A stretch of DNA of 64,000 bases from Hungatella sp. UBA3048 (GCA_002367105.1 DFCS01000049.1:116070-180069); one strand, 5' to 3'; shown: positions 1 through 8,023, counted from the first letter of the stretch. Notes: a model not told the origin generated them from the letters alone. A program made the numbers and translations.

Positions 1-405
1 AAGCAGTTAAATAATCTGGGACTTAACAACCGGGGACTGATTCTCCGGGATTCGGAGAACGGAACCTTATTCCCCGACGGAAGCCAGGCCGATTACTATG
101 CGATTCCCCGTTATTCCCAGATGTATGGAATCAGAGGCTTTATCATTGAGCACGGCTTTTTAAACCATACCAGTGACTTGACCCTGTTTCTGTCAACAGA
201 GGAACAGTATAAGGCATTGGGGGAAGCAGATGCAAAAGGAATTATGGAATATCTGCAAAAAGCAGGTAAATCTACATTTGTCCAGACAGCCCAGACCACT
301 CAGACAACCCAGGCCACTCAAACAGTCCAGAATACCAACAGCCAGAATGAAGGGACCGTTGCTCCACCCCCTGTCTCCGAAAGCAAGGGTCCTGGTGTAA
401 GCTAA
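1..405 (+). CDS. N-acetylmuramoyl-L-alanine amidase, C-terminal part (cut by window edge)
   Basis: The frame is open from base 1, so the gene begins outside the window. The visible 134 residues match the end of an Amidase_3 (zinc-dependent MurNAc-L-Ala amidase) domain: the segment GFIIEHGFLNHTSDL carries the conserved (I/V)E-GF-N motif whose Glu is catalytic in the family, followed by the usual closing helix. After the domain comes a Gln/Thr-rich low-complexity tail (about residues 90-125), probably an extracellular linker or disordered end. Role by family: cuts the amide bond between N-acetylmuramic acid and the stem peptide in peptidoglycan remodelling. A strong terminator follows at 449. 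Family call is firm; signal peptide and full domain order cannot be seen. Confidence 0.85.
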   Translation, partial: KQLNNLGLNNRGLILRDSENGTLFPDGSQADYYAIPRYSQMYGIRGFIIEHGFLNHTSDLTLFLSTEEQYKALGEADAKGIMEYLQKAGKSTFVQTAQTTQTTQATQTVQNTNSQNEGTVAPPPVSESKGPGVS

Positions 406-448
406 CCACTTACAGTCAATGACCTTCAAATAAAAAATGCCAATGGCA

Positions 449-494
449 AAAAGAACTTCCTGCCCTTTACTCATGAGGGCAGGGGGTTCTTTTT
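449..494 (+). terminator. Rho-independent terminator after the amidase gene
   Basis: GC-rich stem with arms AGAACttCCTGCCCT and AGGGCAGGggGTTCT, a loop of about 8 bases, and a T-rich run (TTCTTTTTGG) on the + strand. It lies 44 bases past the amidase stop codon. Confidence 0.85.
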
Positions 495-731
495 GGTTGG
501 AAAATCTTTTCCTGCAAAAATAACAAGTCCAGAAGAAAAAAATTATAATATTACCGATAATAATCCAGCAGAAATCGAATATCATCTTTATTAGAGATTC
601 ACTGAAACAAAATAATCACAGACATAAGGGGCAGCATTGAGGAAATGTTTAAAAAACAAAATATAAATCCAGATTTCTTCATAATTATTGGCAAATTCTC
701 ACCTTTATTAGTCAATTCATTCATTTATTTG

Positions 732-761
732 TTGAAAATATATATTAATTAGTACTATAAT
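732..761 (+). promoter_or_regulatory. Sigma-A-type promoter of the truncated hppA gene
   Basis: TTGAAA at 732-737 and TATAAT at 756-761 with an 18-base spacer, in an AT-rich stretch 36 bases before the start codon. The rest of the 406-797 interval holds only the amidase terminator; no further gene was seen there. Confidence 0.65.
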
Positions 762-797
762 GAAATCATCAAAATATAAAACTGGAGGTATGAAGTA

Positions 798-1325
798 ATG
801 GATGCAATTTATTTTGTATCAATGGGGTCATTGTTGGGGATTATCTTTGCCTGGGTCATGTTCCTTCGTGTTAAAAAGCAGCCAGAGGGCACCTCAGAAA
901 TGGCCCGGATCTCTGAAGCTGTAAGAAAAGGGGCAAATGCCTACTTGAAGCGTCAGTATTCAGGGGTTGCCATATTTTTCATTGCTGTTTTTTGTATTTT
1001 ACTTATTATGGCATTTAACGGTTTCCTAAGCTTTTTTACCCCGTTTGCATTTTTAACGGGTGGTTTTTTCTCAGGTCTTTCCGGCTTCATAGGAATGCGC
1101 ACTGCAACTATGGCTAACTGCAGAACTGCAGAAGGAGCTTCAAAAAGCTTGAATAAAGGACTCCAGGTTGCATTCTCAGCCGGTTCCGTTATGGGCTTTA
1201 CGGTAGTCGGGCTTGGCCTTCTGGATCTTTCTATTTGGTATTTTATTTTAAACGCAGCATTTCAACATCTTCCGGTTGAACAGCGCATTACGGAAATCAC
1301 AGGGCAAGGCAGAACAAAGGCATAA
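798..1325 (+). pseudogene. hppA: Membrane-bound (Na+/H+-translocating) pyrophosphatase, 5' fragment
   Basis: Start ATG is preceded by GGAGG nine bases upstream. The first ~168 residues match the N-terminus of ion-translocating pyrophosphatase HppA: an initial membrane helix, the cytosolic segment GTSEMARISEAVRKGANAYL, then helices with FIGMRTATMANCRTAEGA. The normal protein is about 690-700 residues and carries its catalytic Asp-rich motifs well downstream. Here similarity ends at VEQRITEIT (about base 1302), followed by seven unrelated residues and a stop that lie on the opposite strand of a truncated permease gene. The pump and catalytic core are missing, so the product should be inactive. 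The break is shared with the gene at 1297-1869. Confidence 0.85.
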
Positions 1326-1869
1326 TGGTCTGTCTTATGCCCGTCACAAGATCCACATGAAACCATGTAAACCCATAAGATGGAAGCCAGCCAAGCTTCA
1401 TGGCAAATACATACATGACTAACAGGGCGATCCAGAATTGGGGCAGGCAGGCCGTTATATTGGCGATCAGGGTCACCGCCGTATCCGCGGGCCTGCCCCT
1501 GTATACTGCGCTGATAACCCCAAAAAGTATTCCAAGAGGAATGCTTATTATGAATGCACTGATTGAAAAAAACAATGTAATAGGTATTCGTTCATTAATT
1601 ATTTCCAACGTACTTTTATGAAACTGTGTTGATTGTCCCCAGTCACCCTGGATCGCGCCTCCCAGCCAGCTGAAATACCGATGAAGGATGGGCTGGTCCA
1701 ATTTTAGTTCATGATATACCCTGTCGTATTCTTCCTGTGATACTTCCGATCCCAACATGGCATAAACCGGGTCTCCGGGAATCAGGGATACCAGCATGAA
1801 TGTAAAAATAGATATGAGAAAAATGATCAATATCATCTGCCCCGTGCGTTTCGCTATGTATGCCTTCAT
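1297..1869 (-). pseudogene. Oligopeptide/dipeptide ABC transporter permease, 5' fragment (DppB/OppB type)
   Basis: The 190 residues match the N-terminal two thirds of a DppB/OppB permease: first membrane helix, the conserved FMLVSLIPGDP segment, the extracellular region with HRYFSWLGGAIQGDWGQS, and transmembrane helices 2-4. Family members are about 305-320 residues; here the frame ends right after MPLFCLAL, before the EAA-loop region that contacts the ATPase. No dppC, dppD, dppF or binding protein follows, because the sequence switches to the truncated hppA gene at about 1300. Non-functional as it stands. An 8-codon ORF (1877-1903) with a stronger ribosome site (GGGAGGGAGG) lies just upstream in another frame and may be a leader peptide. 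Confidence 0.82.
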
Positions 1870-1973
1870 TTCATCTTTATAGCAGGAGCTTATATCCTGC
1901 CATATTCCTCCCTCCCTGCATAACTCCTTTTTTCATTTAACTGTTTTTGCTATTTTCATTATTGTTTTTCTCT

Positions 1974-2002
1974 GATATAATAACAAAATAGCTGATTTTC
2001 AA
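1974..2002 (-). promoter_or_regulatory. Probable promoter of the truncated permease operon
   Basis: On the minus strand, TTGAAA (complement of 1997-2002), 17-base spacer, TATATC (1974-1979). It faces away from the LysR gene at 2161, the usual divergent layout of a LysR regulator and its target. Confidence 0.5.
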
Positions 2003-2095
2003 CCGATAGTGCTTCATCTCCTTTTTTTAATATGATTTTTCACTACTTTCAGGTTCTAATTATATCTTTAATTATGCAGTTTTTCCAATAACCCT

Positions 2096-2132
2096 TTCCT
2101 ATTTTTATTATAGCCTTTGCTTATAATAGGAA
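2096..2132. promoter_or_regulatory. Inverted repeat in the LysR/permease intergenic region
   Basis: TTCCTATT (2096-2103) and AATAGGAA (2125-2132) are exact inverted arms separated by 21 bases, ending 28 bases before the LysR start codon. Position and symmetry fit an autoregulatory site; no binding data can be read from sequence. Confidence 0.4.
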
Positions 2133-2160
2133 TTATACTTTTAAGAAAGCAGGAATTTCC

Positions 2161-3114
2161 ATGGACATCAGATATCTGGAATACATACTTGCCCTGGCTG
2201 AGACCGGCAATATGACCAGGGCCGCAAAAGAACTTTACGTATCCCAGCCCACCCTCAGCCAATTTCTTACCAAGCAGGAGACAGAACTGGGGACTCCCCT
2301 GTTTCATAGGGCCAGCGGTACTTATACACTTACACCGGTAGGCAGCCTCTATGCGGAATATGCCAGAAAAGTACTCTCCTTAACGGAATCTCTGGAAAAA
2401 GACATCAAACGTGTTTCCAACACCAGCCGCATCCGAATAGGCACCTCCGCTTCCAGCGCCCTGCAGATGCTTTCTTGCATCCTGGCTGATTTCCGCAAGT
2501 ATTATCCAAAAGTGGAATTGGTTCTGTCGGACGATAATCTGCGTTCCACCAGCAACCAGATTTTTAGAGGCGAACTGGATCTTGCCTTTGTAACAGCCAA
2601 TACTCTGGATCCTTACAAAGGACAGAGCATTGAATTGATAAAAGAAGAAGTTGTATTTGCAGCGCCCACCATCCATCCCTATTGCCAGAAGCTAAACGGA
2701 AGCCGTAACCGGTCCTTAAACAGTCAGCAGCTTTTGGAGCATTTTAACAATTATCCGTTTATTTTGCAGCATAAAGGTAACTGCATCAGGTATCTGGTCG
2801 AAGAATTTTTCGATAAGCAGGATTTTAACCCGACCATAGCCTGCAGCACTTCCCATGCCCAATCCATTTGCGATATGGTGTCCAGCAATATTGGAGTAGG
2901 TTTTATACCGGCAGGAAATGAAATTTCCACGAAGCAAATTACCTTCTTTCCGCTGGAACCCAGAATATACCGGATTCATTCTATTCTTTACCGGAAAGAT
3001 CTAATCATGAACCCTCCCCATAAATACCTGATCGAGCTGGCACAGACATATGTGAATACCAATTGGAAACAATCTAAATTAATCAGTACAGAATGGCAAA
3101 AAGGAAATCCCTGA
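2161..3114 (+). CDS. LysR-family transcriptional regulator
   Basis: 317 residues. Residues 1-60 form the LysR winged helix-turn-helix (MDIRYLEYILALAETGNMTR, then AAKELYVSQPTLSQ as recognition helix). Residues ~90-300 form the periplasmic-binding-protein-like effector domain (RIRIGTSASSALQ, with a GELDLAFVT strand). The ATG has an AGGAA site at the usual distance. It is transcribed away from the truncated peptide-permease gene, so by the common LysR rule it probably controlled that transporter, which is now broken. The ligand is not predictable. A bidirectional terminator follows directly. Family call firm; target is inference. Confidence 0.88.
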   Translation: MDIRYLEYILALAETGNMTRAAKELYVSQPTLSQFLTKQETELGTPLFHRASGTYTLTPVGSLYAEYARKVLSLTESLEKDIKRVSNTSRIRIGTSASSALQMLSCILADFRKYYPKVELVLSDDNLRSTSNQIFRGELDLAFVTANTLDPYKGQSIELIKEEVVFAAPTIHPYCQKLNGSRNRSLNSQQLLEHFNNYPFILQHKGNCIRYLVEEFFDKQDFNPTIACSTSHAQSICDMVSSNIGVGFIPAGNEISTKQITFFPLEPRIYRIHSILYRKDLIMNPPHKYLIELAQTYVNTNWKQSKLISTEWQKGNP

Positions 3115-3132
3115 TATTTCCTGTTGCATAAA

Positions 3133-3179
3133 AAAACCTCCAAGCCCGGCAGATCATCTGCCGATAGCTTGAAGGTTTT
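3133..3179. terminator. Bidirectional terminator between LysR gene and rubredoxin
   Basis: Arms AAACCTcCAAGC and GCTTGaAGGTTT enclose an inner CGGCAGATcatCTGCCG hairpin. T-rich ends occur on both strands, so it can end both the LysR gene (+) and the rubredoxin gene (-). Confidence 0.8.
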
Positions 3180-3204
3180 ATTTGCTGGCCAAATGGCCGC
3201 AATC

Positions 3205-3363
3205 TTACTCTTCAACAAACATGTCCTTACCAACTCCGCAAACTGGGCATACCCAATCTTCGGGTAAATCTTCAAATGCAGTACCTGGCTCAATACCAGA
3301 GTCTGGATCACCGATTTCAGGATCGTACACATAACCGCATGGCTCACAAACATACTTTCCCAT
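3205..3363 (-). CDS. Rubredoxin
   Basis: 52 residues with two knuckles, CEPCGYVYDPE and CPVCGVGKD, giving the four cysteines that hold one iron, plus the usual DPDSGI/PGTAFEDLPEDWVCP core. It acts as a small cytosolic one-electron carrier, typically in oxygen and peroxide detoxification in anaerobes. The start is set at MGKYVC because AGGAGGTGATAGGG lies just before it; an upstream in-frame ATG would put eight non-conserved residues in front and overlap that ribosome site. It appears to be a single-gene unit between kdgF and a terminator. Call is very firm. Confidence 0.97.
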   Translation of the reverse strand: MGKYVCEPCGYVYDPEIGDPDSGIEPGTAFEDLPEDWVCPVCGVGKDMFVEE

Positions 3364-3475
3364 CCCTATCACCTCCTTTAACTTCACTGTGCTTTCTTTA
3401 TAGCATATTATACCATATTTATCAATAGATTTATTTCACATGTCCTATTTTTTATTTCTCGGAAGACCCTGTTAT

Positions 3476-3820
3476 TTATAAAAAATCTTCTCGCATAGGT
3501 GTAAAAATATCTACTAATATCCCCTTTTCAAGGCAAACGCATCCATGGACGATGCCATCCTGCTTTAATAGCGTATCTCCTGCTACTACGACATTCTTTT
3601 CTTCACCAATGGTGAATTCAAACTTTCCGCTGGCAACATAAGTGATCTGGGTATGAGGGTGGCTGTGGAGACTTCCAATAGCCCCCTTCTCAAACTGGTT
3701 TTCCACACACATCATTCCATCACAGTAAGCCAGAACCTTTCTGACAACGCCTTCTGAAGCCTGAACTCCTTCTATATCCTTATTAAATACCCACATCTGA
3801 TCTTTCTCTGGCTTTTTCAT
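3476..3820 (-). CDS. kdgF: Cupin-domain protein, KdgF-like (unsaturated uronate metabolism)
   Basis: 114 residues forming one cupin barrel. Metal-binding motif 1 is seen as HSHPHTQITYVASGKFEF (His, His, Gln) and motif 2 around DGIVHGCVCLEKG (His). KdgF proteins linearise 4,5-unsaturated uronates released from pectin or alginate. The match of the HSHPH-Q-YV-SG-F motif and the adjacent uxuA/uxuB hexuronate genes support this name over a generic cupin. AAGGAG precedes the start. It follows the ArsC-like gene by 35 bases and shares its transcription unit. The cupin fold is certain; the substrate is inferred from motif and context. Confidence 0.78.
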   Translation of the reverse strand: MKKPEKDQMWVFNKDIEGVQASEGVVRKVLAYCDGMMCVENQFEKGAIGSLHSHPHTQITYVASGKFEFTIGEEKNVVVAGDTLLKQDGIVHGCVCLEKGILVDIFTPMREDFL

Positions 3821-3855
3821 CTTGTCTTCTCCTTGCTCCTTTATTTTCTATAAGC

Positions 3856-4197
3856 CTAACTCCAATTCTTCCACACCTCCGGCCGGTATCCAACCGTAGC
3901 CAGCCTTCCGTTTCTTACAATCGGAGTTTTCAGTACCTTCTGGTTCTCTAAGACCTTTTCATCTTTATCCTCGCCGGCAATGTATCTGATAAGCGCCAGG
4001 GTTTCCTGATCCTTGCATTTTTCATCAAGCATCGCATCCAATCCTCCTACCGCCTGCTTGACTCCATTGTACTCGCCTTTGCTCAGCCCCTTTTCTTTCA
4101 TATCAATAAACTGGTAATTAATTCCCCGTTCCTTAAAATAACGCTCTGCTTTTTTGGTATCAAAACATTTTCCGGTTCCAAAAATTTGTATGTTCAC
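3856..4197 (-). CDS. ArsC/Spx-family thioredoxin-fold protein
   Basis: 113 residues. The start GTG follows AAAGGTGG. Cys11 in the motif GTGKCFDTKKAERYFKERG sits at the usual ArsC/Spx active-site place, but as C-x-x-T rather than the CxxC of Spx. The late segment KVLKTPIVRNGRLATVGYRP is the family's conserved end with the Thr-Pro cis-proline. Members include glutaredoxin-dependent arsenate reductases and RNA-polymerase-binding Spx/MgsR regulators. There is no ars operon nearby and the neighbours are uronate genes, so the arsenate role is doubtful. A consensus promoter lies at 4240-4268. Family firm, function open. Confidence 0.82.
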   Translation of the reverse strand: MNIQIFGTGKCFDTKKAERYFKERGINYQFIDMKEKGLSKGEYNGVKQAVGGLDAMLDEKCKDQETLALIRYIAGEDKDEKVLENQKVLKTPIVRNGRLATVGYRPEVWKNWS

Positions 4198-4239
4198 GGG
4201 CCTTGTCCACCTTTCTGGTACTTTCTTCCTGACAGGCCC

Positions 4240-4283
4240 ATTATAACACAGGGAACCCTTGGTTTCAATAACCAGGGGTTCCC
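4240..4283 (-). promoter_or_regulatory. Promoter of the ArsC-like/kdgF unit, overlapping a hairpin
   Basis: Minus-strand TTGAAA (4263-4268), exact 17-base spacer and TATAAT (4240-4245). The -35 box and most of the spacer lie inside a strong hairpin (arms 4251-4264 and 4270-4283) that sits just after the uxuB stop codon and has no T-run. Confidence 0.65.
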
Positions 4284-4295
4284 CATTTCATTGTC

Positions 4296-5909
4296 TTATT
4301 TCACATACCGCTGCAGTGTCTTTCTCACTGCTCCGGGACCTTCTAACATTTCATAAAGCATGGTTTCAATCCTTCCGGAAAGGCCTGCTTTAACCAAATC
4401 AGTTCCAAAAAGAACGGGATTGGACAAGATCTCTTCAAGACCCTCTTTTCCTTCAGGCTTTTCCCCCAGCCTGATTCCCTTTAACTGTTCTTTTAATTCT
4501 GAAAGCATGGGGTCGCTGCTGATCTCCATGGCATTTCCCTCATCATCCACACCCAGCAGATAACGGAGCCAGCCGGCTATCGCCAGCGGAATTGCGGTTA
4601 AGGTCTGCACATCCAGATTTTCATCTGCCAGATAAGCTTTTATGGTCTCTCCAAAACGGATGGGGATCTTCTGGCTGGTATCGGTTGCTATTCTCTGTGG
4701 GGCATCCGGGATAAATGGATTTGGCAGACGGTATTCAATAACCTCTCTGATAAAATCTTCAGGGCTTAAAATTCCCGGATCCGTAACCACCGGAAGACCT
4801 TCCTTATAGCCGATCCGCTCAACAAGGGCTGTTAAGTCCTCATCTCTCATCTCTGCGGCAATGCTGTTATATCCCAACAGACAGCCGTATACTGCCAGCG
4901 CCGTGTGCAGAGGATTTAAGCAGGTGGTAACCTTCATACGCTCTGTCTTATTTACCGTATCCCGGTCCGTCATGTATACCCCAGCCTTATGAAGTGCCGG
5001 ACGTCCGTTTGGAAAGCGGTCTTCTACCACTAAATACTGAGGAATTTCAGCATTGACAAATGGGGCAATGTATGTGTTTTTGCTGGTGATGATGGGCGCC
5101 ATATCTTCGATTCCATCTTCTTCCAGGTTTTTTTGCACCACTTCAGCAGGCCGCGGAGTGATCTTATCGATCATGGACCAGGGGAAGGAAACCTTGTTTT
5201 CATCCTGAACCCAGGAAAGGAAACTCTCGGAAGCATAACCCTTTTTTGTCCACGCTTCAGCGATGGATACGATGCTGTCCCTTAATTTTTCTCCGTTATG
5301 GCTGCAATTGTCCATGCTGACTAATGCCAAAGGAGAACCTCCTGCAAGATACCGTTTAAGAAGAAGGGCTGTCACCACGCTCATAGCATGGCTGGCTTTT
5401 TCCGGGCCCTCTTCCATATCCTTTTCCACAACAGGAAAAAGCTCTCCACGGAAATTGGCAAGGGCATATCCCTTTTCAGTGATGGTAAAGCTTACCATCT
5501 GAAGAGAAGGGTTCTCAAATGACTGTACCAGATATCCGAAATCCGTTTCATTGCTCACATCAGCCTTTACTCCCCTGGCAACGCTTGCCACTACCTCCCG
5601 GTCCATGGTTCCGTCCGGCTTTAAGCTGACCATCATGGTCATATTGTCAAAGGGGGTATATATTTTATCAATAATATCATAATCAAAGGTATCTGCCGCG
5701 ATGATGCCGCTTTCCTCAAGACCTTCGTTTAGCAGGCGCTGCTGCAGAACTGCGATGAATCCCCGGAAAATATTCCCTGCTCCAAAATGAATCCATTTCG
5801 GCGACTTATCCGTGGTCGACCTCATTTTTTCCCAGTCAAATTCCGGCAGCTTTACAGAAGCCTTTTCCCAGGCTTCCCGGTTTGTTAAACAGGACCGATT
5901 CAGTTTCAT
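4296..5909 (-). CDS. uxuB: Fructuronate reductase / mannitol dehydrogenase family oxidoreductase
   Basis: 537 residues, in the long Firmicutes form of the polyol/hexuronate dehydrogenase family. The N-terminal Rossmann region is seen in IHFGAGNIFRGFIAVLQQRL (GxGxxxRGF). A middle segment reads VSMDNCSHNGEKLRDSI, the family's (S/C)DN--NG motif. The C-terminal helical domain includes CLNPLHTALAVYGCLLGY with the conserved N-x-x-H catalytic stretch. It reduces D-fructuronate to D-mannonate with NADH. The start follows AGGAGG by nine bases; a longer in-frame ORF would run into uxuA. It lies 13 bases after uxuA, clearly co-transcribed. The uxuA partner supports UxuB rather than UxaB or mannitol dehydrogenase. 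Confidence 0.85.
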   Translation of the reverse strand: MKLNRSCLTNREAWEKASVKLPEFDWEKMRSTTDKSPKWIHFGAGNIFRGFIAVLQQRLLNEGLEESGIIAADTFDYDIIDKIYTPFDNMTMMVSLKPDGTMDREVVASVARGVKADVSNETDFGYLVQSFENPSLQMVSFTITEKGYALANFRGELFPVVEKDMEEGPEKASHAMSVVTALLLKRYLAGGSPLALVSMDNCSHNGEKLRDSIVSIAEAWTKKGYASESFLSWVQDENKVSFPWSMIDKITPRPAEVVQKNLEEDGIEDMAPIITSKNTYIAPFVNAEIPQYLVVEDRFPNGRPALHKAGVYMTDRDTVNKTERMKVTTCLNPLHTALAVYGCLLGYNSIAAEMRDEDLTALVERIGYKEGLPVVTDPGILSPEDFIREVIEYRLPNPFIPDAPQRIATDTSQKIPIRFGETIKAYLADENLDVQTLTAIPLAIAGWLRYLLGVDDEGNAMEISSDPMLSELKEQLKGIRLGEKPEGKEGLEEILSNPVLFGTDLVKAGLSGRIETMLYEMLEGPGAVRKTLQRYVK

Positions 5910-5922
5910 AAATCCATGCCTC

Positions 5923-7005
5923 CTATTTTCTATTTTTATGGGTTTTATCAATGGCTTCCCAAAGACCTAACAGGTAATTTGCCCCAATGGCACGGTCATA
6001 CAGACCATATCCAGGACGAGCCTGCTCTCCCCAGATCATGCGGCCATGATCCGGACGGATATATCCCTCAAAGCCAGATTCATACAAAGCTTCTATTATG
6101 GCAAACATATCTAAATCCCCGCAGGAAGAAAGATGAGCCGCTTCATCAAAATCCTTTTCTGAAATATGGTGCACATTCCTGATGTGGGCAAAATGAATCC
6201 GCTTCCTGTTTCCAAACTCCCGCATCATGGCCGGAATGTCATTGCTTAAATCGCTTCCAAGACTGCCGGTGCATAAAGTCAGTCCATTATAGGGATTGCT
6301 GTTTAAATCAAGAAATGTCCGGATATTTTCCCCGTTGGTAATGACCTTTGGAAGTCCATATAGAGGCCATGGCGGATCATCTGGATGAATTGCCATCTTA
6401 ATGTCATACTTCTCCGCATAAGGAACTACCGCATCCAGGAAATATTTCATATTATTCCAATATTGCTCCCGTGTCATGGACTGATAAAACTCAATGTCCT
6501 GGGCCATGGCATAAAGCCGCTCCGGCTCCCAGCCCGGAAGGGAGTATCCTCTTGCTTTTCCCTCCATGGCCTTTGCCATCTTTTCCGGATTCATCTGTAA
6601 AACCTCATCATGGCGGTAAGCCATAACATAGCTTCCGTCTTCCGTCTGATAAGCAAGATCACTTCGTGCCCAGTCCATCACAGGCATAAAATTATAGCAG
6701 AGACATTTGACCCCAACAAGGTTTAAATGCTCCAGGGTCTTTATATAAGCATCAATATACTCATCCCTGGTAGAAAGGCCTTTCTTTATGTCTTCATGGA
6801 TATTGACGCTTTCGATAACCTCCATCTCAAGACCAGCCTCATTGATCTCCTTTTTTAAGGCTTTTAAGGTTTCTAAGGGCCAGACTTGTCCCACGGGTAC
6901 CTTAGGCAGGCAGGTGGCCACACCGGAAACCCCCGGTGTCTGGCGGATCTGGCCAAGGGTCACGCTGTCATCCCCAAAGGGAAACCAACGCATAATCATT
7001 TTCAT
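5923..7005 (-). CDS. uxuA: Mannonate dehydratase
   Basis: 360 residues, the normal length. Start ATG follows GGAGG. The opening MKMIMRWFPFGDDSVTLGQI with RQTPGV, the middle GVKCLCYNFMPVMDWARSDL, and the metal-site region IKMAIHPDDPPWPLYGLP are typical UxuA sequence; later RIHFAHIRNV and YIRPDHGRMIWGE carry conserved His/Asp ligands. UxuA dehydrates D-mannonate to 2-keto-3-deoxygluconate, using Mn2+ or Fe2+, in glucuronate breakdown. It is the first gene of the uxuA-uxuB operon, driven by a promoter at 7080-7108 whose spacer contains the presumed GntR operator. Very firm call. Confidence 0.95.
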   Translation of the reverse strand: MKMIMRWFPFGDDSVTLGQIRQTPGVSGVATCLPKVPVGQVWPLETLKALKKEINEAGLEMEVIESVNIHEDIKKGLSTRDEYIDAYIKTLEHLNLVGVKCLCYNFMPVMDWARSDLAYQTEDGSYVMAYRHDEVLQMNPEKMAKAMEGKARGYSLPGWEPERLYAMAQDIEFYQSMTREQYWNNMKYFLDAVVPYAEKYDIKMAIHPDDPPWPLYGLPKVITNGENIRTFLDLNSNPYNGLTLCTGSLGSDLSNDIPAMMREFGNRKRIHFAHIRNVHHISEKDFDEAAHLSSCGDLDMFAIIEALYESGFEGYIRPDHGRMIWGEQARPGYGLYDRAIGANYLLGLWEAIDKTHKNRK

Positions 7006-7079
7006 GTTTAAATACCTCCGTTTCCTAACTCCTTATTCTTTTCAAAATGCAATTGTTTGTGACTTTTAATCCTGTCTTA

Positions 7080-7108
7080 AGTATATATCTAGTATACTAG
7101 TAGTTCAA
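7080..7108 (-). promoter_or_regulatory. uxuA promoter with GntR-type operator in the spacer
   Basis: Minus-strand TTGAAC (7103-7108), 17-base spacer, TATACT (7080-7085). The spacer contains the perfect palindrome CTAGTATACTAG at 7089-7100. A near-copy sits ahead of the gntR gene at 8008-8023. Repressor bound here would block RNA polymerase directly. Confidence 0.8.
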
Positions 7109-7193
7109 TCAGCATATTTCATAAATATCTTCTTTTTTTTTGTTTATAATGTATAATTGATCGCTCTTAATGGCTAGACATCGGATCACAAAA

Positions 7194-7237
7194 AAGCGGT
7201 AATAAGAGACAAGGCTATTCTTCTCTTATTACCGCTT
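7194..7237 (-). terminator. Terminator of the gntR gene
   Basis: Fifteen-base perfect stem AAGCGGTAATAAGAG / CTCTTATTACCGCTT with a 14-base loop, followed on the minus strand by TTTTTTGTG. It separates gntR from the uxuA promoter. Confidence 0.9.
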
Positions 7238-7267
7238 ATATTATATCTTTAAATCGTGACACCAACA

Positions 7268-7942
7268 TCACAGAAAATACTCCGAATATTCCTTTCGCAA
7301 AGCTTCTTCATCAATTTTATATCTGGATAAATGCTTTTCCATCAATCCTTTTGCTTTGCTTCCGTCCTTAGCAGCAATGGCTTCCACAATGGCCTGATGG
7401 TCGGAAATTGTCTTCAAATCCTTTACTGCTATCAGAGACATGCTGCGGATTCTGTCAAAATGTATGGTAATGCTGTCCATGAGCTGATAAACCTGATCCT
7501 TGCCGGTTATGTGAAACAGAAGCCGGTGAAATTCATCATCCAGCTTAAGAAGCCGCTCCGGAGAACGATTTTCCAGATAAAACTCCTGAAGCTTCACATT
7601 CTCTTTCAGCTCCATGACCGCTTCTTCCCCGGCTGTCTTACAGGCCAGTTCCACAACTGCGCATTCCAGTACATTGCGCATAAAAATTGCCTCTTCCACC
7701 AGCTTATAATCGATCAAGGCCACTGCGCTTCCCTTTTGAGGATAAATTTCCACGATTTTAACCTTTGACAGCTCAATCAGGGCTTCTCTCACCGGAGTCC
7801 GGGATAAATTCATTTCTGAGGACAATTCATTTTCGCTCAGCATACTCCCGGGAACCAGATCAAGATGTATAATATTTTCCTTTAACATCCGGAGTGCATA
7901 TTCCCTTCCTGTCTCTTTGGAATACCGTTCTGTCAGCCGCAT
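7268..7942 (-). CDS. GntR-family (FadR/FCD subfamily) regulator, probable hexuronate repressor
   Basis: 224 residues. The N-terminal winged helix (about 15-75) includes GSMLSENELSSEMNLSRTPV and REAL, the diagnostic GntR recognition region. The C-terminal all-helical FCD ligand domain (about 90-215) carries LDDEFHRLLFHITG with the metal-binding D-x3-H, and later His residues near ISDHQAIVEA and LMEKHLSRY. FCD regulators bind small acids such as uronates. It lies directly upstream of uxuA-uxuB in the same direction, and identical GTATAC-centred operators mark both promoters, so it is probably an autoregulated UxuR/ExuR-like repressor. Family firm; ligand inferred. Confidence 0.87.
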   Translation of the reverse strand: MRLTERYSKETGREYALRMLKENIIHLDLVPGSMLSENELSSEMNLSRTPVREALIELSKVKIVEIYPQKGSAVALIDYKLVEEAIFMRNVLECAVVELACKTAGEEAVMELKENVKLQEFYLENRSPERLLKLDDEFHRLLFHITGKDQVYQLMDSITIHFDRIRSMSLIAVKDLKTISDHQAIVEAIAAKDGSKAKGLMEKHLSRYKIDEEALRKEYSEYFL

Positions 7943-7977
7943 ACCATGACCTCTTTTCTCAAATTCTGTTCATACTT

Positions 7978-8023
7978 AGAATAAGCGAAAATAATCTCAT
8001 TGTCAAGCACTAGTATACAAGTG
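7978..8023 (-). promoter_or_regulatory. gntR promoter and upstream operator
   Basis: Minus-strand TTGACA (8001-8006), 17-base spacer and TATTCT (7978-7983). Two bases upstream of the -35 is the imperfect palindrome CACTAGTATACAAGTG (8008-8023), sharing TAGTATAC with the uxuA operator. This fits autoregulation. Confidence 0.78.

Noticed and set aside
3856..4197. Dedicated arsenate reductase
   Set aside because: No arsR, arsB or acr3 nearby; only the thioredoxin-like family can be supported.
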